Of a stretch of 64,000 nt of DNA, positions 44,618 through 55,489 are shown piece by piece. The notes beneath the pieces were generated by a model that saw only the letters and a program-made list of their open reading frames with translations, did no database searches and was not told where the DNA came from. This DNA is from Humulus lupulus (lineage: Eukaryota > Streptophyta > Magnoliopsida > Rosales > Cannabaceae). The stretch is taken from the NCBI RefSeq assembly GCF_963169125.1, contig NC_084800.1, forward strand, positions 148,424,397 through 148,488,396. Direction: 5' to 3'. The number at the start of each line of letters is the position of its first letter. Positions within the stretch are counted from its first letter, which is position 1. Made by a program: the position numbers and the translations under genes.

Positions 44618-46361
44618 ATGTCAGCAGATGTGGCTAGAGCTCACGGTGGAGATGCTGGCGGTGATCCTCCACCGGATCCTACTAGGATCTCGACTACATG
44701 CGACTTAGGTAATTTTTTTGTTATTTTATTTACTCACATATGTTTATCATGTATATACTAATATTCTATGTATTATTAATAAAAAAAATACAGGAATCCC
44801 AACTAAGAAAGAGGGTCGTGGCGCAGCTATTGGAAAAGATCTAGAGGAGAGGCAGCGTAAAAATGGAAAACCACTAGAAGTAACGTTTTGCCCACGAACG
44901 TACAAGGTTGTTGGGGGCGAGCACGCTGCTTTTGTCCGCCTTGTGGGAACCCAAATTAAAACGAAAGTTCCCGGACATTACGGTTCATGGGAATTAGTGC
45001 CTAAACAATACAAGGATCAAGTCCTTGGCATAATTTAGGTAAAAATAGTATTAAATATATATTTTTTAAAAATTTCTTTAATATAGTACATATATTATTA
45101 ATATGTTTAATTTTCAATTTATTATTGTTATCAAATAGTGAGCCGCGAGGATTTCTTAAAGTGTTTAGATGGTATCGATCGAGAGATGAAAGACCGATAT
45201 CGTAATAGGAAAACACTAAGACATGAACACTTTGAGAAACACTACAATGGACCGGAGGATTAGGATAAGGTTATAAACAACCTAACCAATGATGTTCACA
45301 AGGAGGAGTGGAAGCAGATCTGTCAATTATTTACAAGTCCACAATTTATTGCGCGCTCCGTAAAGAATAAGGAAAATCGGAAGAAACAAAAGTATTCTAC
45401 AACGTAGGGTACAAAATTGATGGCAGGCGTCCGTTTTGAAAAGGTAAGTAAAAGATAAAATATTATCAAAATTATGTTCTTTTAAATTATTTGTTCTCTA
45501 ACATTTGGGTTATATTTTTTAGACGAACCCGGACCTCATTGAGTCATGGAAGGATTATCATTGGAAGAAAGCAACAAATGATTTCGTGAACGATGATGCT
45601 CGCCAAGATTATGTAAGTTTGAATTATATTTTTTAATATTAATAGAGTTATATTTAATGTTAGTGTCTAACATTTTTTGAAAACAGGAAAAACTGAAGGC
45701 TGATTTTGAGTTACAAACTCAGCAAACATCCACTGATGCTTCTAATAATGATAGTCCATCATCAGTTGATCAGGTGGAGGTGTTACAAAATGTATTAGGC
45801 CAAAGGCGTGGACATGTGCGAGGAGTGGGCCACAAATTGAAGGGGTCGGGGTCAGGGTCGAGGTCGGGGTCGGGGTCATCATCTACCCAACACTCTCACT
45901 TCAACGGGTCTCAAGTTCCTCCTCATCATTCGAGAGAATATATAGAAAAATTGGAGAATAATCTACAGAAATTGACTGATCAAGTTAATTTCTTAACTCA
46001 ATATTTTGTACCTTCATTTCATCCACCAAACGTTCAGATGCCGCCTGTGCCTGATAGTGACAATATTTCTAGGGCTTCGTCTTCTCAACCTCCAGCTCCA
46101 ACTCATCCTTCTATGTACGGGGCAGCGCCGTCTCAACATATGGTACCTCCATATATGTACGAAGCAACACCTTATCTGTGTTCGATTTCACCGTCCTCCC
46201 AGCCATCGTATCCCTACATGTATGGAGCTGGATTGTCCACATTACCTCCCCAATATCCTTGGCCGATGCTGCCACTGCAGCAATCACAACCACAGCCACC
46301 GCAACAACCACAACAAGAAGACAATAGGGAGGAGGACGATGCAGCTGATTTAGGAGACTAG
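44618..46361 (+). pseudogene. CACTA Transposase_24 (PTTA/En-Spm) gene, about five exons
   Basis: Exons with GT-AG borders at about 44618-44708, 44794-45038, 45139-45443, 45523-45612 and 45687-46361. The start MSADVARAHGGDAGG leads to a conserved core: NGKPLEVTFCPRTYKVVG, then KVPGHYGSWELVPKQYK in exon two, REDFLKCLDGIDREMKDRYR and EEWKQICQLFTSPQFI in exon three, and LIESWKDYHWKKA in exon four. The last exon has a coiled coil (YIEKLENNLQKLTDQVNFLT) and a long Pro/Gln-rich tail. This matches the Transposase_24 family, the second protein of plant CACTA elements, thought to bind subterminal repeats. Three in-frame TAGs (end of exon two, and two in exon three) fall where Gln is plausible. The phase between exons two and three is unresolved. 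Confidence 0.75.
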
Positions 46362-46599
46362 GTTTATTTTATTATTAATTATTTTTAAATTTTATGAACA
46401 ATATGAATATTTTCTATGTTAATGTATTATGAATATGTACAATTGTTATTTTAATAAACTAATTTGAATATTTAATATAATATTTTTATTTTTAATATAT
46501 TTGTTTTCAATTATTTAAATTTTAAATAATAATTTTGATAAATAATTAATAAAAATTGAATTTTATTAATTAATTTTATTATTTTTTTTATAAATAAAA

Positions 46600-47042
46600 T
46601 AGTATTAGGGGCGACACTATCGCCCCTGATAATATGCCACGTGCAACCATTTGGGGCGACATAGTATAGTATTAGGGGCGACTAATGGAGTATCAGGGGC
46701 AACATATCGACAAAAATAATTCAAAATTTTCAAATTTTTGAGGCGACATTTCAAGTTTTAGGGGCGACTATGGCGCCCCTAATAATATTCCACGTGCAAC
46801 CATTTGGGGCGACATATTATAGTATTAGGGGCGACTAATGGAGTATTAGGGGCGACATATCGACAAAAATAATTCAAAATTTTCAAATTTTTTAGGCGAC
46901 ATTTCAAGTTTTAGGGGCGACCCTCGAGTCGCCCCTAATGTACCCTTCAGGGACATTTTTCCACGGGCGACTAATCAGGGGCGACTTTTCGGGTTATTAG
47001 GGGCGCCATGCGTTGCCCCTTAAACTCATTTTTGTTGTAGTG
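46600..47042. repeat. Right subterminal repeat array and terminus of the CACTA element
   Basis: Two near-identical units of about 170 bp (containing 'ccacgtgcaaccatttgggg', 'taatggagtat' and 'caaaaataattcaaaatttt') are followed by a denser GGGGCGAC cluster and the end TTTTTGTTGTAGTG at 47042. The GGGGCGAC word links it to the left array, but the spacer sequences differ between the two ends. Confidence 0.85.
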
Positions 47043-48449
47043 AATTTTTTATCAATTAAGAAGAAATGGTGAAGACGTTAGTGAAGTGAAGGTTTAGAGA
47101 AAATTCTCTGCACTGTAACTGTAACCTTTGAATACATTGCTACAAACATTGAAGAAAATAAAGATTTAGAAACTGTGACTGTTGAACAACTCATGGGTTC
47201 TTTACAAGTCTATGAGGAGAAATAAAAGAGGAAAAAGAGGAAAAAGAAGCAAAAGGAGACGGTGGAGCAATTACTACAACTCAACTTAAAGGAATAAAAT
47301 TTTGACAATAATAGAGATCAAAGAGGAAGAGGACGTGACCAAGGAAGTGGACGTGGACGTGGCCGTGGACAAGGAATAGAAGGAAGGGGTGGCTTCAACA
47401 ACTTCAATAATGGAGAAAGAAGTCAAAATCCACAAGCAACAAGAGGACGCGGAAGAGGCAACTCATGGTCAAGGAATGATAAATCCCACGCCAAATGCTA
47501 CAATTGCAATAAGTTGGGTCACTATGCCTCCGAGTGTAGATCAAGGAAGGTTGAAGAAAATGTCAATTTCGTCAAAGACAAAGGTGGAGAAGAAGGAACA
47601 TTGCTACTAGCTTTCAAAGACAAAGATGAAGGCCAAGAAAATAGATGGTATCTTGACACCGGTGCTAGCAATCACATGTGAGGACAAAGAACAATGTTCG
47701 TGGAGCTCAATGAAGCGGTAAAAGGAAATATCTCTTTTGGAGATGAGTAAAAAATACACGTGGAATGCCAAGGGAAAATTCTCATACGCTTGAAAAATGG
47801 AGGCCATCAATTTATCTCAAACGTTTACTTTGTGCCCAACATGAAGAACAATATTTTGAGTTTGGGACAATTGCTAGAGAAAGCTTATGATATTCACTTA
47901 AAAGAAAATACTTGTTCGTAAGAGATGATAAAAGTAATTTGATTGCCAAGGTGCCCATGTCAAAGAATAGAACGTTCCTCTTGAATATTCAATATGATAT
48001 TCCAAAATATCTAAAGGCCTGCTATAATGACTCATCATGGCTTTGGCATCTACGCTTTGGACACCTTAATTTTGGTGGGCTCAAACTTTTGGAGAAGAAG
48101 GATATGGTGCGAGGCATTCCATGCATCAACCAACCAGATCAACCTTGTGAAGGATGTTTGCTTGGAAAACAATCTCGGAGGAGCTTCCTGAAGGAGTCAT
48201 CTTCAAGAGCCACCAAGCCGCTTGAGCTCGTACATACTGATGTCTAAGGACCAATAAAACCAAACTCTTTTGGTAAGAGTAAATACTTTCTCCTTTTCAT
48301 TGATGACTTTTCAAGAAAAACATGGGCTTATTTCATAAAGGAGAAGTCGGAAGTGTTCGAGAATTTCAAGAAGTTCAAAGCTTGTTTTGAGAAAGAAAGT
48401 GGTCTTCCTGTTAAGGTCGTGAGATATGACCGAGGAGGAGAATTCACAT
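47043..48449 (+). pseudogene. Copia gag end, protease and start of integrase (resumed after CACTA)
   Basis: After the AAT duplication the copia sequence continues: the Gag helix region, an Arg/Gly-rich section, the zinc knuckle CYNCNKLGHYASEC (47496-47537), the protease WYLDTGASNHM near 47645, the GAG-pre-integrase segment WLWHLRFGHLNFGGLKLLEK near 48040, and the integrase core FLLFIDDFSRKTWAYF near 48290 to VVRYDRGGEF(T) at the gypsy insertion. Stops include a TAA in gag near 47224, one after TGASNHM, one in the protease region (GDE stop) and one before GPIKPN at 48245. Not all of these are C-to-T changes, in contrast to the gypsy elements. Confidence 0.88.
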
Positions 48450-50796
48450 TGTAACACCCCAATTTACTAATAAGGTTTAGGACCTTGATTAGCGTGGCTG
48501 GAGGGAAATAAGTGAGTAGGCATGTTAATATATGAATTTAAATGAATATGTGATTAGGATGCATGTTAAGGTGGTATAAATATGCATGTGGACCCCGTTT
48601 GTATGATAGGGCTAAAGTGGTAATTTTAGCCCGCTGAGGGCATAAATGTGATAATTGTATTATATAATTTGTACCACGTGTGAGTGGTGATATGATGGTG
48701 ATGCACGTGCTGAGACGGTCCTAGGGAGCTATTAGTTTAAAAGTCACAACGGGATTTTATACCCGGCTCAGGAGGAGCCTAGGGGTACTTTGGGAATTTT
48801 GTAAGTTGAGTTGAGAGCTAGTGGTTAATGTTTATTGGTGATTGAGTAACCTGAGTAACCATTGGTAATTAGTAAGGGTAACAAGTTTAGATGAGAGAAA
48901 TGATAGAATTGTAAGAAAGGAGAAATGACAAAAAGGCCCTTGGAGTTTAGTTAGGAAAGGATTTCTATGAAGGGTATAGTGGTCATTAGGAAAGGGTTTA
49001 ATATGTTTCAGCTGAGGGAAAAGGGGTCATTCACGTTCAACACTTAGCCAAATTGAGTTCTTGCTGAAATTGGTTGGGAGCCTAGAGGAGAAAGAGGGAA
49101 AAACTAAGGGCAAATCTCTTGGGATCAAGAAGAGAATCTAAGCTAAGGGAACTTGGAGGATTATTCAGTGAATTGACGTAAGAAAATTCTGTGTATATGT
49201 TGTAGAATTTAGCTAAGAATATCATGGAATTGAGAATTGAATTATGTGCCTTGTTTGGTAAACTCTTGGGATGAATTGAGGTTAGGTTCAGTAGAAGGTT
49301 GGGATTTGAGCTTGGAACTTGATTGGGAAGAGTAGCTCAAGTTTAATTTTTGATTGAGGTAAGAGTTCTAAACATGTTTGAATTCTCATATCTGATATGG
49401 TTTAAGAATCTAGAAGTCTGGTTTATATTTTTTCTCATGCTTTGGTTTAAGTCTTTGAAATCTGAAACTCAAGTGTGGATTTTGGGTGTGATTGTGTGTT
49501 TGAGCTAGTTGGTGGTGTTTATAGGTTGTTAGATGGTTTATTTGAGGTTTTGGGTTGATTCTGAGGATTGGATATGCATTGGGGTTAAATTGGGAGTGTT
49601 TTGGCTCGGGGAAAATGCAAAGGAAAACCCAGATTTCTGGGTTCGCGAAGGGGTGCCGCGGCGCGAGGCTACATCAGGGCTGCGGGTGCTCTCTGACTTG
49701 CTGGGCGCCGTGGCCCTCTAGGGTAGCGCTGCGGTGCTAGGCTATTTTTCAGGACAGGAAATTTTGCATTTTTGGGCATTTATTCTGGGGTCTCGGGGGA
49801 TGTTTCCGATACATTGTTTTAGGAATTTGGGGACTCCGAGAGTATGAGATTAGTCCCAAGAGGTGGTTTTTTATTGGTTAGCATTAAAGAGTACTTCTTA
49901 TGTGTTGTGACTAGGTTTTTGGAGAGGCTCGGGATAGACGACCGAGCTCGTGACTTTCGTGCATTGTGAAGCTCGGGATACAGGTCATAAAACTATAATA
50001 CCCATAGAGCAGGGCATGGACCCATAGTGTTGTTGTAGGGCACGACCCTAGAATGTATTGTTGTTAGGGTATAGCCTTGATTGAATTATTACATGTTTGA
50101 GAATGCTATATGTGGTTGTAGTAGAATGAACGGCGGAGGGCCAAGAACGGCAAAGGGCTGAGAACGGCGAAGGCTGGGTATGGCATTGTGGCCGGGAATA
50201 ACACTTAGCACATGGAGTGCTTCTAGTTAGGGTTAGACCCCAGTGGATACATGGGATATCCTTACGGTGAGGACTGAGATCCCAGGCTTTGGTAACGCTT
50301 CTGGAACGGCATGGCCATATATGTGTTTAATCTGATGGACTATCTATTTATCTATGAGTTATCTGTTTTAATGGTTGTATAATATGCATATGTTATGGGC
50401 TGTGTGAGTTTTCTTGCTGGGCTTCGGCTCACGGGTGCTCTGTGTAAAGGCAAAGAGAAAGTCAACCAGCCATAAGTACGGAGAGCGTGGGGCGGCGCGT
50501 ACATGTTTGGCCTACCCGACTACTTTGCTCAGGGGAATTTTGAGAAATGGCTGTATTGAACTACGCTTTGTATAATTAGTCGTCTGTAAACCTATTTTGT
50601 GTTGTGAATGTTTTATAAACTGTACTTTGGGATCCCAAATGTTAAACTCTTGGAACTTTTAACGAAATAGAGTACTTTTAAAGATTACAGCCTTAACTTT
50701 TTGTTTAATCACACTTTTGTTCTAAAAACCTCGTTTATTGAGATAGATGCACATTTTAAACACACTTAGTAACGACTCTAAGGTAGTAGGGCGTTA
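48450..50796 (+). repeat. 5' LTR of the chromovirus
   Basis: About 2.35 kb, long for a plant LTR and typical of Tekay-type elements. Relative to the 3' LTR it keeps a roughly 35-bp segment after 'gtgaattga' (near 49174) that the 3' LTR has lost between short TAAG repeats. It lacks the 'tgcagg' found at about 60255 in the other copy. Open frames inside (49533-49740) are repeated in the other LTR and are not genes. Confidence 0.88.
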
Positions 50797-51134
50797 AAAC
50801 TTGGTATCAAAGCGAGCCAAGGTTTATTGGTTCTGGAGATTGACCGAACATGTACGCTCGCTGCCATTGAAAAGCTCGACTCATGGTTGGTTGGTATGGT
50901 TGATTATTATCATTGAATATGTGCTTGATGCCCTGTTTACCTGTTTAGTTTGAAGGAGCATGATGAATGAAATACCATATGCATGATGTCAGGGCATGGC
51001 CCGTTGTGTGCTATATGTTATCTGTATGTTATCTGGATTGTTGATCCTGGTTTGTTGTTGAGATTGAGAGGTGGAATTGGATCTTGTTATCATGCCTGAT
51101 GAGCGGTGTCACTGATTGTAGGCATATAGTTGTA

Positions 51135-51761
51135 ATGCCTCTGCAATCATCTAGACTCCACGGCAGTCGGGCCGAGGATGAAAATTAGGGTCACGGCCCT
51201 CCACCTGCCCCATAGAACTGGCAACAGATATTAGCCGAGATTGAGGCTAGGTTGCAGAGAACAAAGGAAGAACTTCGTCAGATGAGGCAGCAGGCCCCAT
51301 CACAGGTCACAGGGTTACCAATTCAGCTGAATGTAGCGCTAGTGCTGGTTTAGCCTGTGGTTGAGAACAGGTGGGAACCTTTGTACGAAAGATTCAGAAA
51401 GCAGCTACCACCTACCTTTGAGGGTGGTTCAGACCCACTGTGGGCTGAGCAGTGGATGAATATGATTTCCTTGATCTTAGACTTTATGAGGGTCGAAGGA
51501 AATGAAAGGGTAGCTTGTGCTAGCTACATGCTTAGAGAAGATGCCTGCATCTGGTGGGACGTAGTGAGTCAGCGGAGGAATGTTACAGTCATGACTTGGG
51601 AGGAATTTAAGAATATCTTTAATGAGAAATACTACAACATAGCAGTTCGAGCTGTGAAGGTTGATGAGTTTATCAACCTGACTTAGAACAGGTTATCAGT
51701 TACTGAGTATGCCCTGAGATTTGACAGACTGGCGAAGTTTGCGCCAGATTTAGTGCCGACG
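51135..51761 (+). pseudogene. Chromovirus gag, 5' part
   Basis: ATG at 51135 (MPLQSSRLHGSRAEDEN). A Gln/Glu-rich helix (NWQQILAEIEARLQRTKEEL) leads into the Gag core VVENRWEPLYERFRKQLPP, FEGGSDPLWAEQWMN and ACIWWDVVSQRRNVTVM, up to ALRFDRLAKFAPDLVPT, where another LTR is inserted at 51762. Four in-frame stops, all TAG (51186, 51213, 51351, 51684), each where Gln fits the family pattern. Confidence 0.85.
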
Positions 51762-53771
51762 TGTAGAGTCCCAGAATTTACTTAACTAGTTAGATAGTAG
51801 TAGTAGTAGTAGTAGTAATAGCTAATATTAGTTTTAGTATGTTCATTAGTGTGGATTTTGGTTCAAGTCTGGACTTAGTTGGAAACTCCTAGCAATAGTT
51901 ATGGATTTTATAAGTTTAACCTGTAGTTTAAGAATATTAATTATAACATAAGGTTTGATTAATATTGCTGGTTATTAATATGATAATTATTATAACCTAA
52001 TGTTTAGATAGAGCTAATAAGAATATGACACTTGTCATGAGCATGGTTATTCCTAAGGTTTAGATAGAGCCTATAGGAATATGACACTTGTCATATGCAT
52101 GATTATTAAGGAATTATTATTTTAATGATAAAATAAGTGAACTATAAGACTTAGTCTTCACCAGAATCTGTTAGGAGCATGACATTTATCACAATTTTAT
52201 TTATTTGTGGATTAGGTTGTTATTTAGATAATTAAATAGATTTTTCGTAACTCTAGGGTACTGTACCTTTCGACCTATTTTTTACCCAGTTATGTTATGA
52301 ATTTTGAAAAATAGTATTTGAAGAAAGTTGTAAATAATTGAATTATCTTTCTAAAGGTATAAAGAGAGTTTAAATCGGAGTTCTACAACTCCAGATATGT
52401 TGATTTTACTGCATGTAAGTTTAGAGTTACGAGATTTAAGTTAGGATTTTATTTGTTTTTATTATTATTTTTTTAAATCAAGCTTTGACTCCTTAAATCT
52501 CTCTGAACAATTTGACCAAGTCCTAAGCCTTTGGCTGAAGGATATTCAAATATTTTCAATTAAATTCATTATTTTTATTCAAAGCCAAAAAGAATATTTT
52601 TATTCCTAGAACTCTATAAATAAAACCTAGCACCAAGCCTTTTCATTCATTCTTCAAGCATTAATCAGAGCCTTCCAGGTGCTAGTGAGACTATAGAGTG
52701 ATAAACAATTGGGTTGCTTAATAAACACTTGGGAAGTAAGGTTATAGTGTATTTCGGCTTCGAGGTATAGTTCGGTCATAGAAGCATTCAAGGTATTCCA
52801 AAACTCTAGTTCATTTGGTATTATTTTCTTTAAGTTCTTGTAATTTTCTATTCAGCACCCTAACTTTATTCTTTATTCTTGGATAGGAAATCTAAGTTCT
52901 TGAACATAAGATTTTGGTAAGTATATCTTAATGGTATAGTTCTTCCATTCATTTCATCTCATTCTCTTTAGTATACTCACCCTTCCATTTATGGTTTTTA
53001 GGAGTGTTCCAAAGTCCCAAAACTGTTCTCATATCCCGGTATTTTTGGTAAGGAAAATAGGATAGGATTTATGTGTTATTTGATTTATATGTTATGATAA
53101 ATGTTATCTTATGATTATGTGTTATGTAATATGCTATAATATGTATAATTGTAGACTTGGGCATATGACCCGTACAACTAACAAGCCCCAATAAATTATG
53201 GGCATATGACTTGCTTAGCTAGCAAGCCCCACTAATCTAATGGGCATATGACTTGTTTAGTTTATGGGACCCCAAGTAATAATGGCCATTATAGTATGTA
53301 TGTGACATATGTGTTATGATATATTTTATGTTACATTATGAAATTTGTGTATATGGTTTATGTGTTAGATTTTCCTTGCTGGGTTTTAGGCTCACTCCTT
53401 TTATGTTTATATGTGGAGGAAAATAACTTTGATGGCGGGAAAGGTTCTTGGTATTTTGGGCATGTGTATTGAGGCGGAATGGAATCGAAGGGCCGAGAGT
53501 TCGATTTGAGGATGAAGTTTCTTTACTTATGGTTTTATGTGTATTTTTCCGCACTTTATTATGTAATCCCTTTTAATTACAATTATGTTATGTTTTTATT
53601 TTAAAACAATGGGATCCCATATCCTACTTTAAATTTTATGTAAGTTTAACATTTATTTTTATAAGTTTTTAATAAAGTTATGATCATTTCACTTGTAAGT
53701 TTTATTAAGGATTAGTGTCTATGGATAGTTTTCGTTAATGGTCCAAAGTCTAGAGTAGTTGGGTCGTTACA
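51762..53771 (+). mobile_element. 5' LTR of a second gypsy element inserted in chromovirus gag
   Basis: Starts TGTAGAGTCCC at 51762 and ends GTCGTTACA at 53771, followed by a clean primer-binding site TTGGTATCAGAGC at 53773. About 2.0 kb. Near its start there is a GTA microsatellite (51794-51818). Three copies of a unit containing 'gggcatatgac' lie near 53159-53250. The 3' LTR is absent, so this element is truncated on its right side. The target duplication therefore cannot be checked. Confidence 0.78.
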
Positions 53772-54469
53772 GTTGGTATCAGAGCAACAGTCCATTCGCA
53801 TGAAGTTCTCCTCGATACACACACTCAAAGCTCTGAATCTAACCGCCAATGTAAGTGTTTATGTTTTAGTTGTTATGATTATGTGTTTAGTTAACTTTTT
53901 AGCCCTTATGTTTTCAGTTTAGAATATTTGAAAATTAGATTATTTTTTCGTTATTTATTTTATTTATTATCTTTGCATTTATAATTGTACATAGTAATTT
54001 TTTTTCCAAATAAATATCATTGTTATTTTTTAATGACATGTATGAGTTTGATTTTTTTTTACAATCATAATAAATAATAAATTTAATAAATAATGACCAA
54101 GTTCGGTGAGGGTGGATACAAATCAATGGACGGGGTTCTATATTGAGAGTTTAGGGGGCCATAGTAGTGGGAACAATTTTACTGATCTCAGCCCTCCCTC
54201 AATATGGTTAACTTTGGAACAACGACGAGTTTCGAGCCTGAGAATTAAGTCGTACAGGATCATTAAAAACAGACTTAGGAAATTATAAAGATAGCTTATT
54301 TTTTTAAGTTTAGAAACAGACCCAATCATAAAGATGGCTTACATAATTTTTTTCATAAGAAATCATAATTAATAGGTCCGAGTTATGTTTGCTTAGATTA
54401 AGTTTTGCCTTAGAGCCTATTAGGATAAGTTCTAACATGTTCTCGACTGTTAGAACTTTGTTGAGGATG
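53772..54469 (+). other. Leader of the inserted gypsy element
   Basis: The primer-binding site at 53773, then AT-rich leader DNA with no recognised domain. The middle (about 54095-54290) holds a short block unlike its surroundings, beginning 'gaccaagttcggtgagggtg'. I could not assign it. Confidence 0.4.
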
Positions 54470-55489
54470 TCGCTCAAAATATTTTCTCGCACCAATGGAA
54501 ACGCCTCAAGCGTCACTCCTAAAACTTATGAAGCCCCTACAGTTCGCAGAAGGGGAAGGCATGCAACCAATGCTGCTGCTAAAGAAAGAGCGCCGCCGCC
54601 GCCGGTTAACAACACTGCAGATGCAAGACTATGACAACAAGTGGAGGAATTATTACAGCAATAGCGATAACAGACTCAGTCTCCACCTCAGGTGCAACAA
54701 TAGCCCCAGCAGATGGCTCAAGTACCCCATCAATTAGGTCCTTATGGGGCATGGCCAATGTCGAACTATGCGCCATACCCAGCTCAATACATGGAGCCAA
54801 TCTATGAGCGGTTTCGTAAGCAACATTCTCCAAACTTTGAAGGGATAATAGGCCCCTTTGAAGCAGAAGAATGGCTAAGAAATGTAGAGCCGATCCTAGC
54901 GCATATGAATCTCGGCAACGCGGACCGTATATCCTACGTTTCGTCTCTGATTAAGAAGGATGCTAGAATATGGTGGGAATTAGTTCAGCAGACTAACGAC
55001 GTCGCCACCATGATATGGACAAGATTTGTGGAGCTGTTCCACAAGAAGTATTACAACTCGGCAGTCATCGCTAAAAGGGTCGAGGAGTTCGCTAGTTTGA
55101 AGCAAGGAAACTTAATGGTAGTAGAATATGCTCGGAAATTCGACAGATTAGCCAAGTTTGCAATAGAGTTGGTTCCAATTGACTTTATGAGGGTGACCAA
55201 GTTTGTTAGAGGACTTAGACCAAGGATTGAATTAGGGGTTAAGCTAGAAAACCCGGGAAATACTACCTATGCCAATGTTCTAGAAACGAAAATTGAAGTA
55301 GAAAGGCTTCAGGCGAATGTTAGTAAGGAGAAGGCTAGTAGGCCTGAGCCTAAATAGCAGGGTCAACCTCAAAATGGTCAAAAAACAACAGCTGTCAGCA
55401 TACCAATAGTAATAGTAATGGTCAGAAGAGAAGGCATCCAGATGATAAGTAACCCAATGGTGATAAAAGAGCACGGACAAACAATGGAG
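54470..55489 (+). pseudogene. Gag of the inserted gypsy element, joined to the older element's pol
   Basis: The frame opens near 54470 with ...RTNGNASSVTPKTYEAPT and a Gln-rich helix with several stops (TGA, TAG, TAA and TAG, each explainable as C-to-T in Arg or Gln codons). It continues MEPIYERFRKQHSPNFEG, ARIWWELVQQTNDVATMIW, FHKKYYNSAVIAKRVEEFAS and FVRGLRPRIELGVKL to a basic Asn/Gly/Lys/Arg tail after TAG 55355. At about 55490 it runs straight into reverse transcriptase sequence that fits the surrounding chromovirus. The protease and early RT of both elements are missing. Confidence 0.8.

Larger units (their letters stand above)
28428..47042. mobile_element. 18.6-kb CACTA (En/Spm-like) transposon, itself full of insertions
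   Basis: Left end CACTACAAGAAATATTGG at 28428. The right end, read on the complement, is CACTACAACAAAAATGAG at 47042. Both are flanked by the 3-bp duplication AAT (28425-28427 and 47043-47045) and interrupt a copia gag frame precisely. Both subterminal regions are packed with GGGGCGAC words in both orientations. It retains a multi-exon Transposase_24 (PTTA) gene near its right end. The large TNP2-type transposase is missing apart from a possible acidic tail, apparently replaced or deleted around the Tat retroelement. Internal insertions account for well over half its length. Confidence 0.88.
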
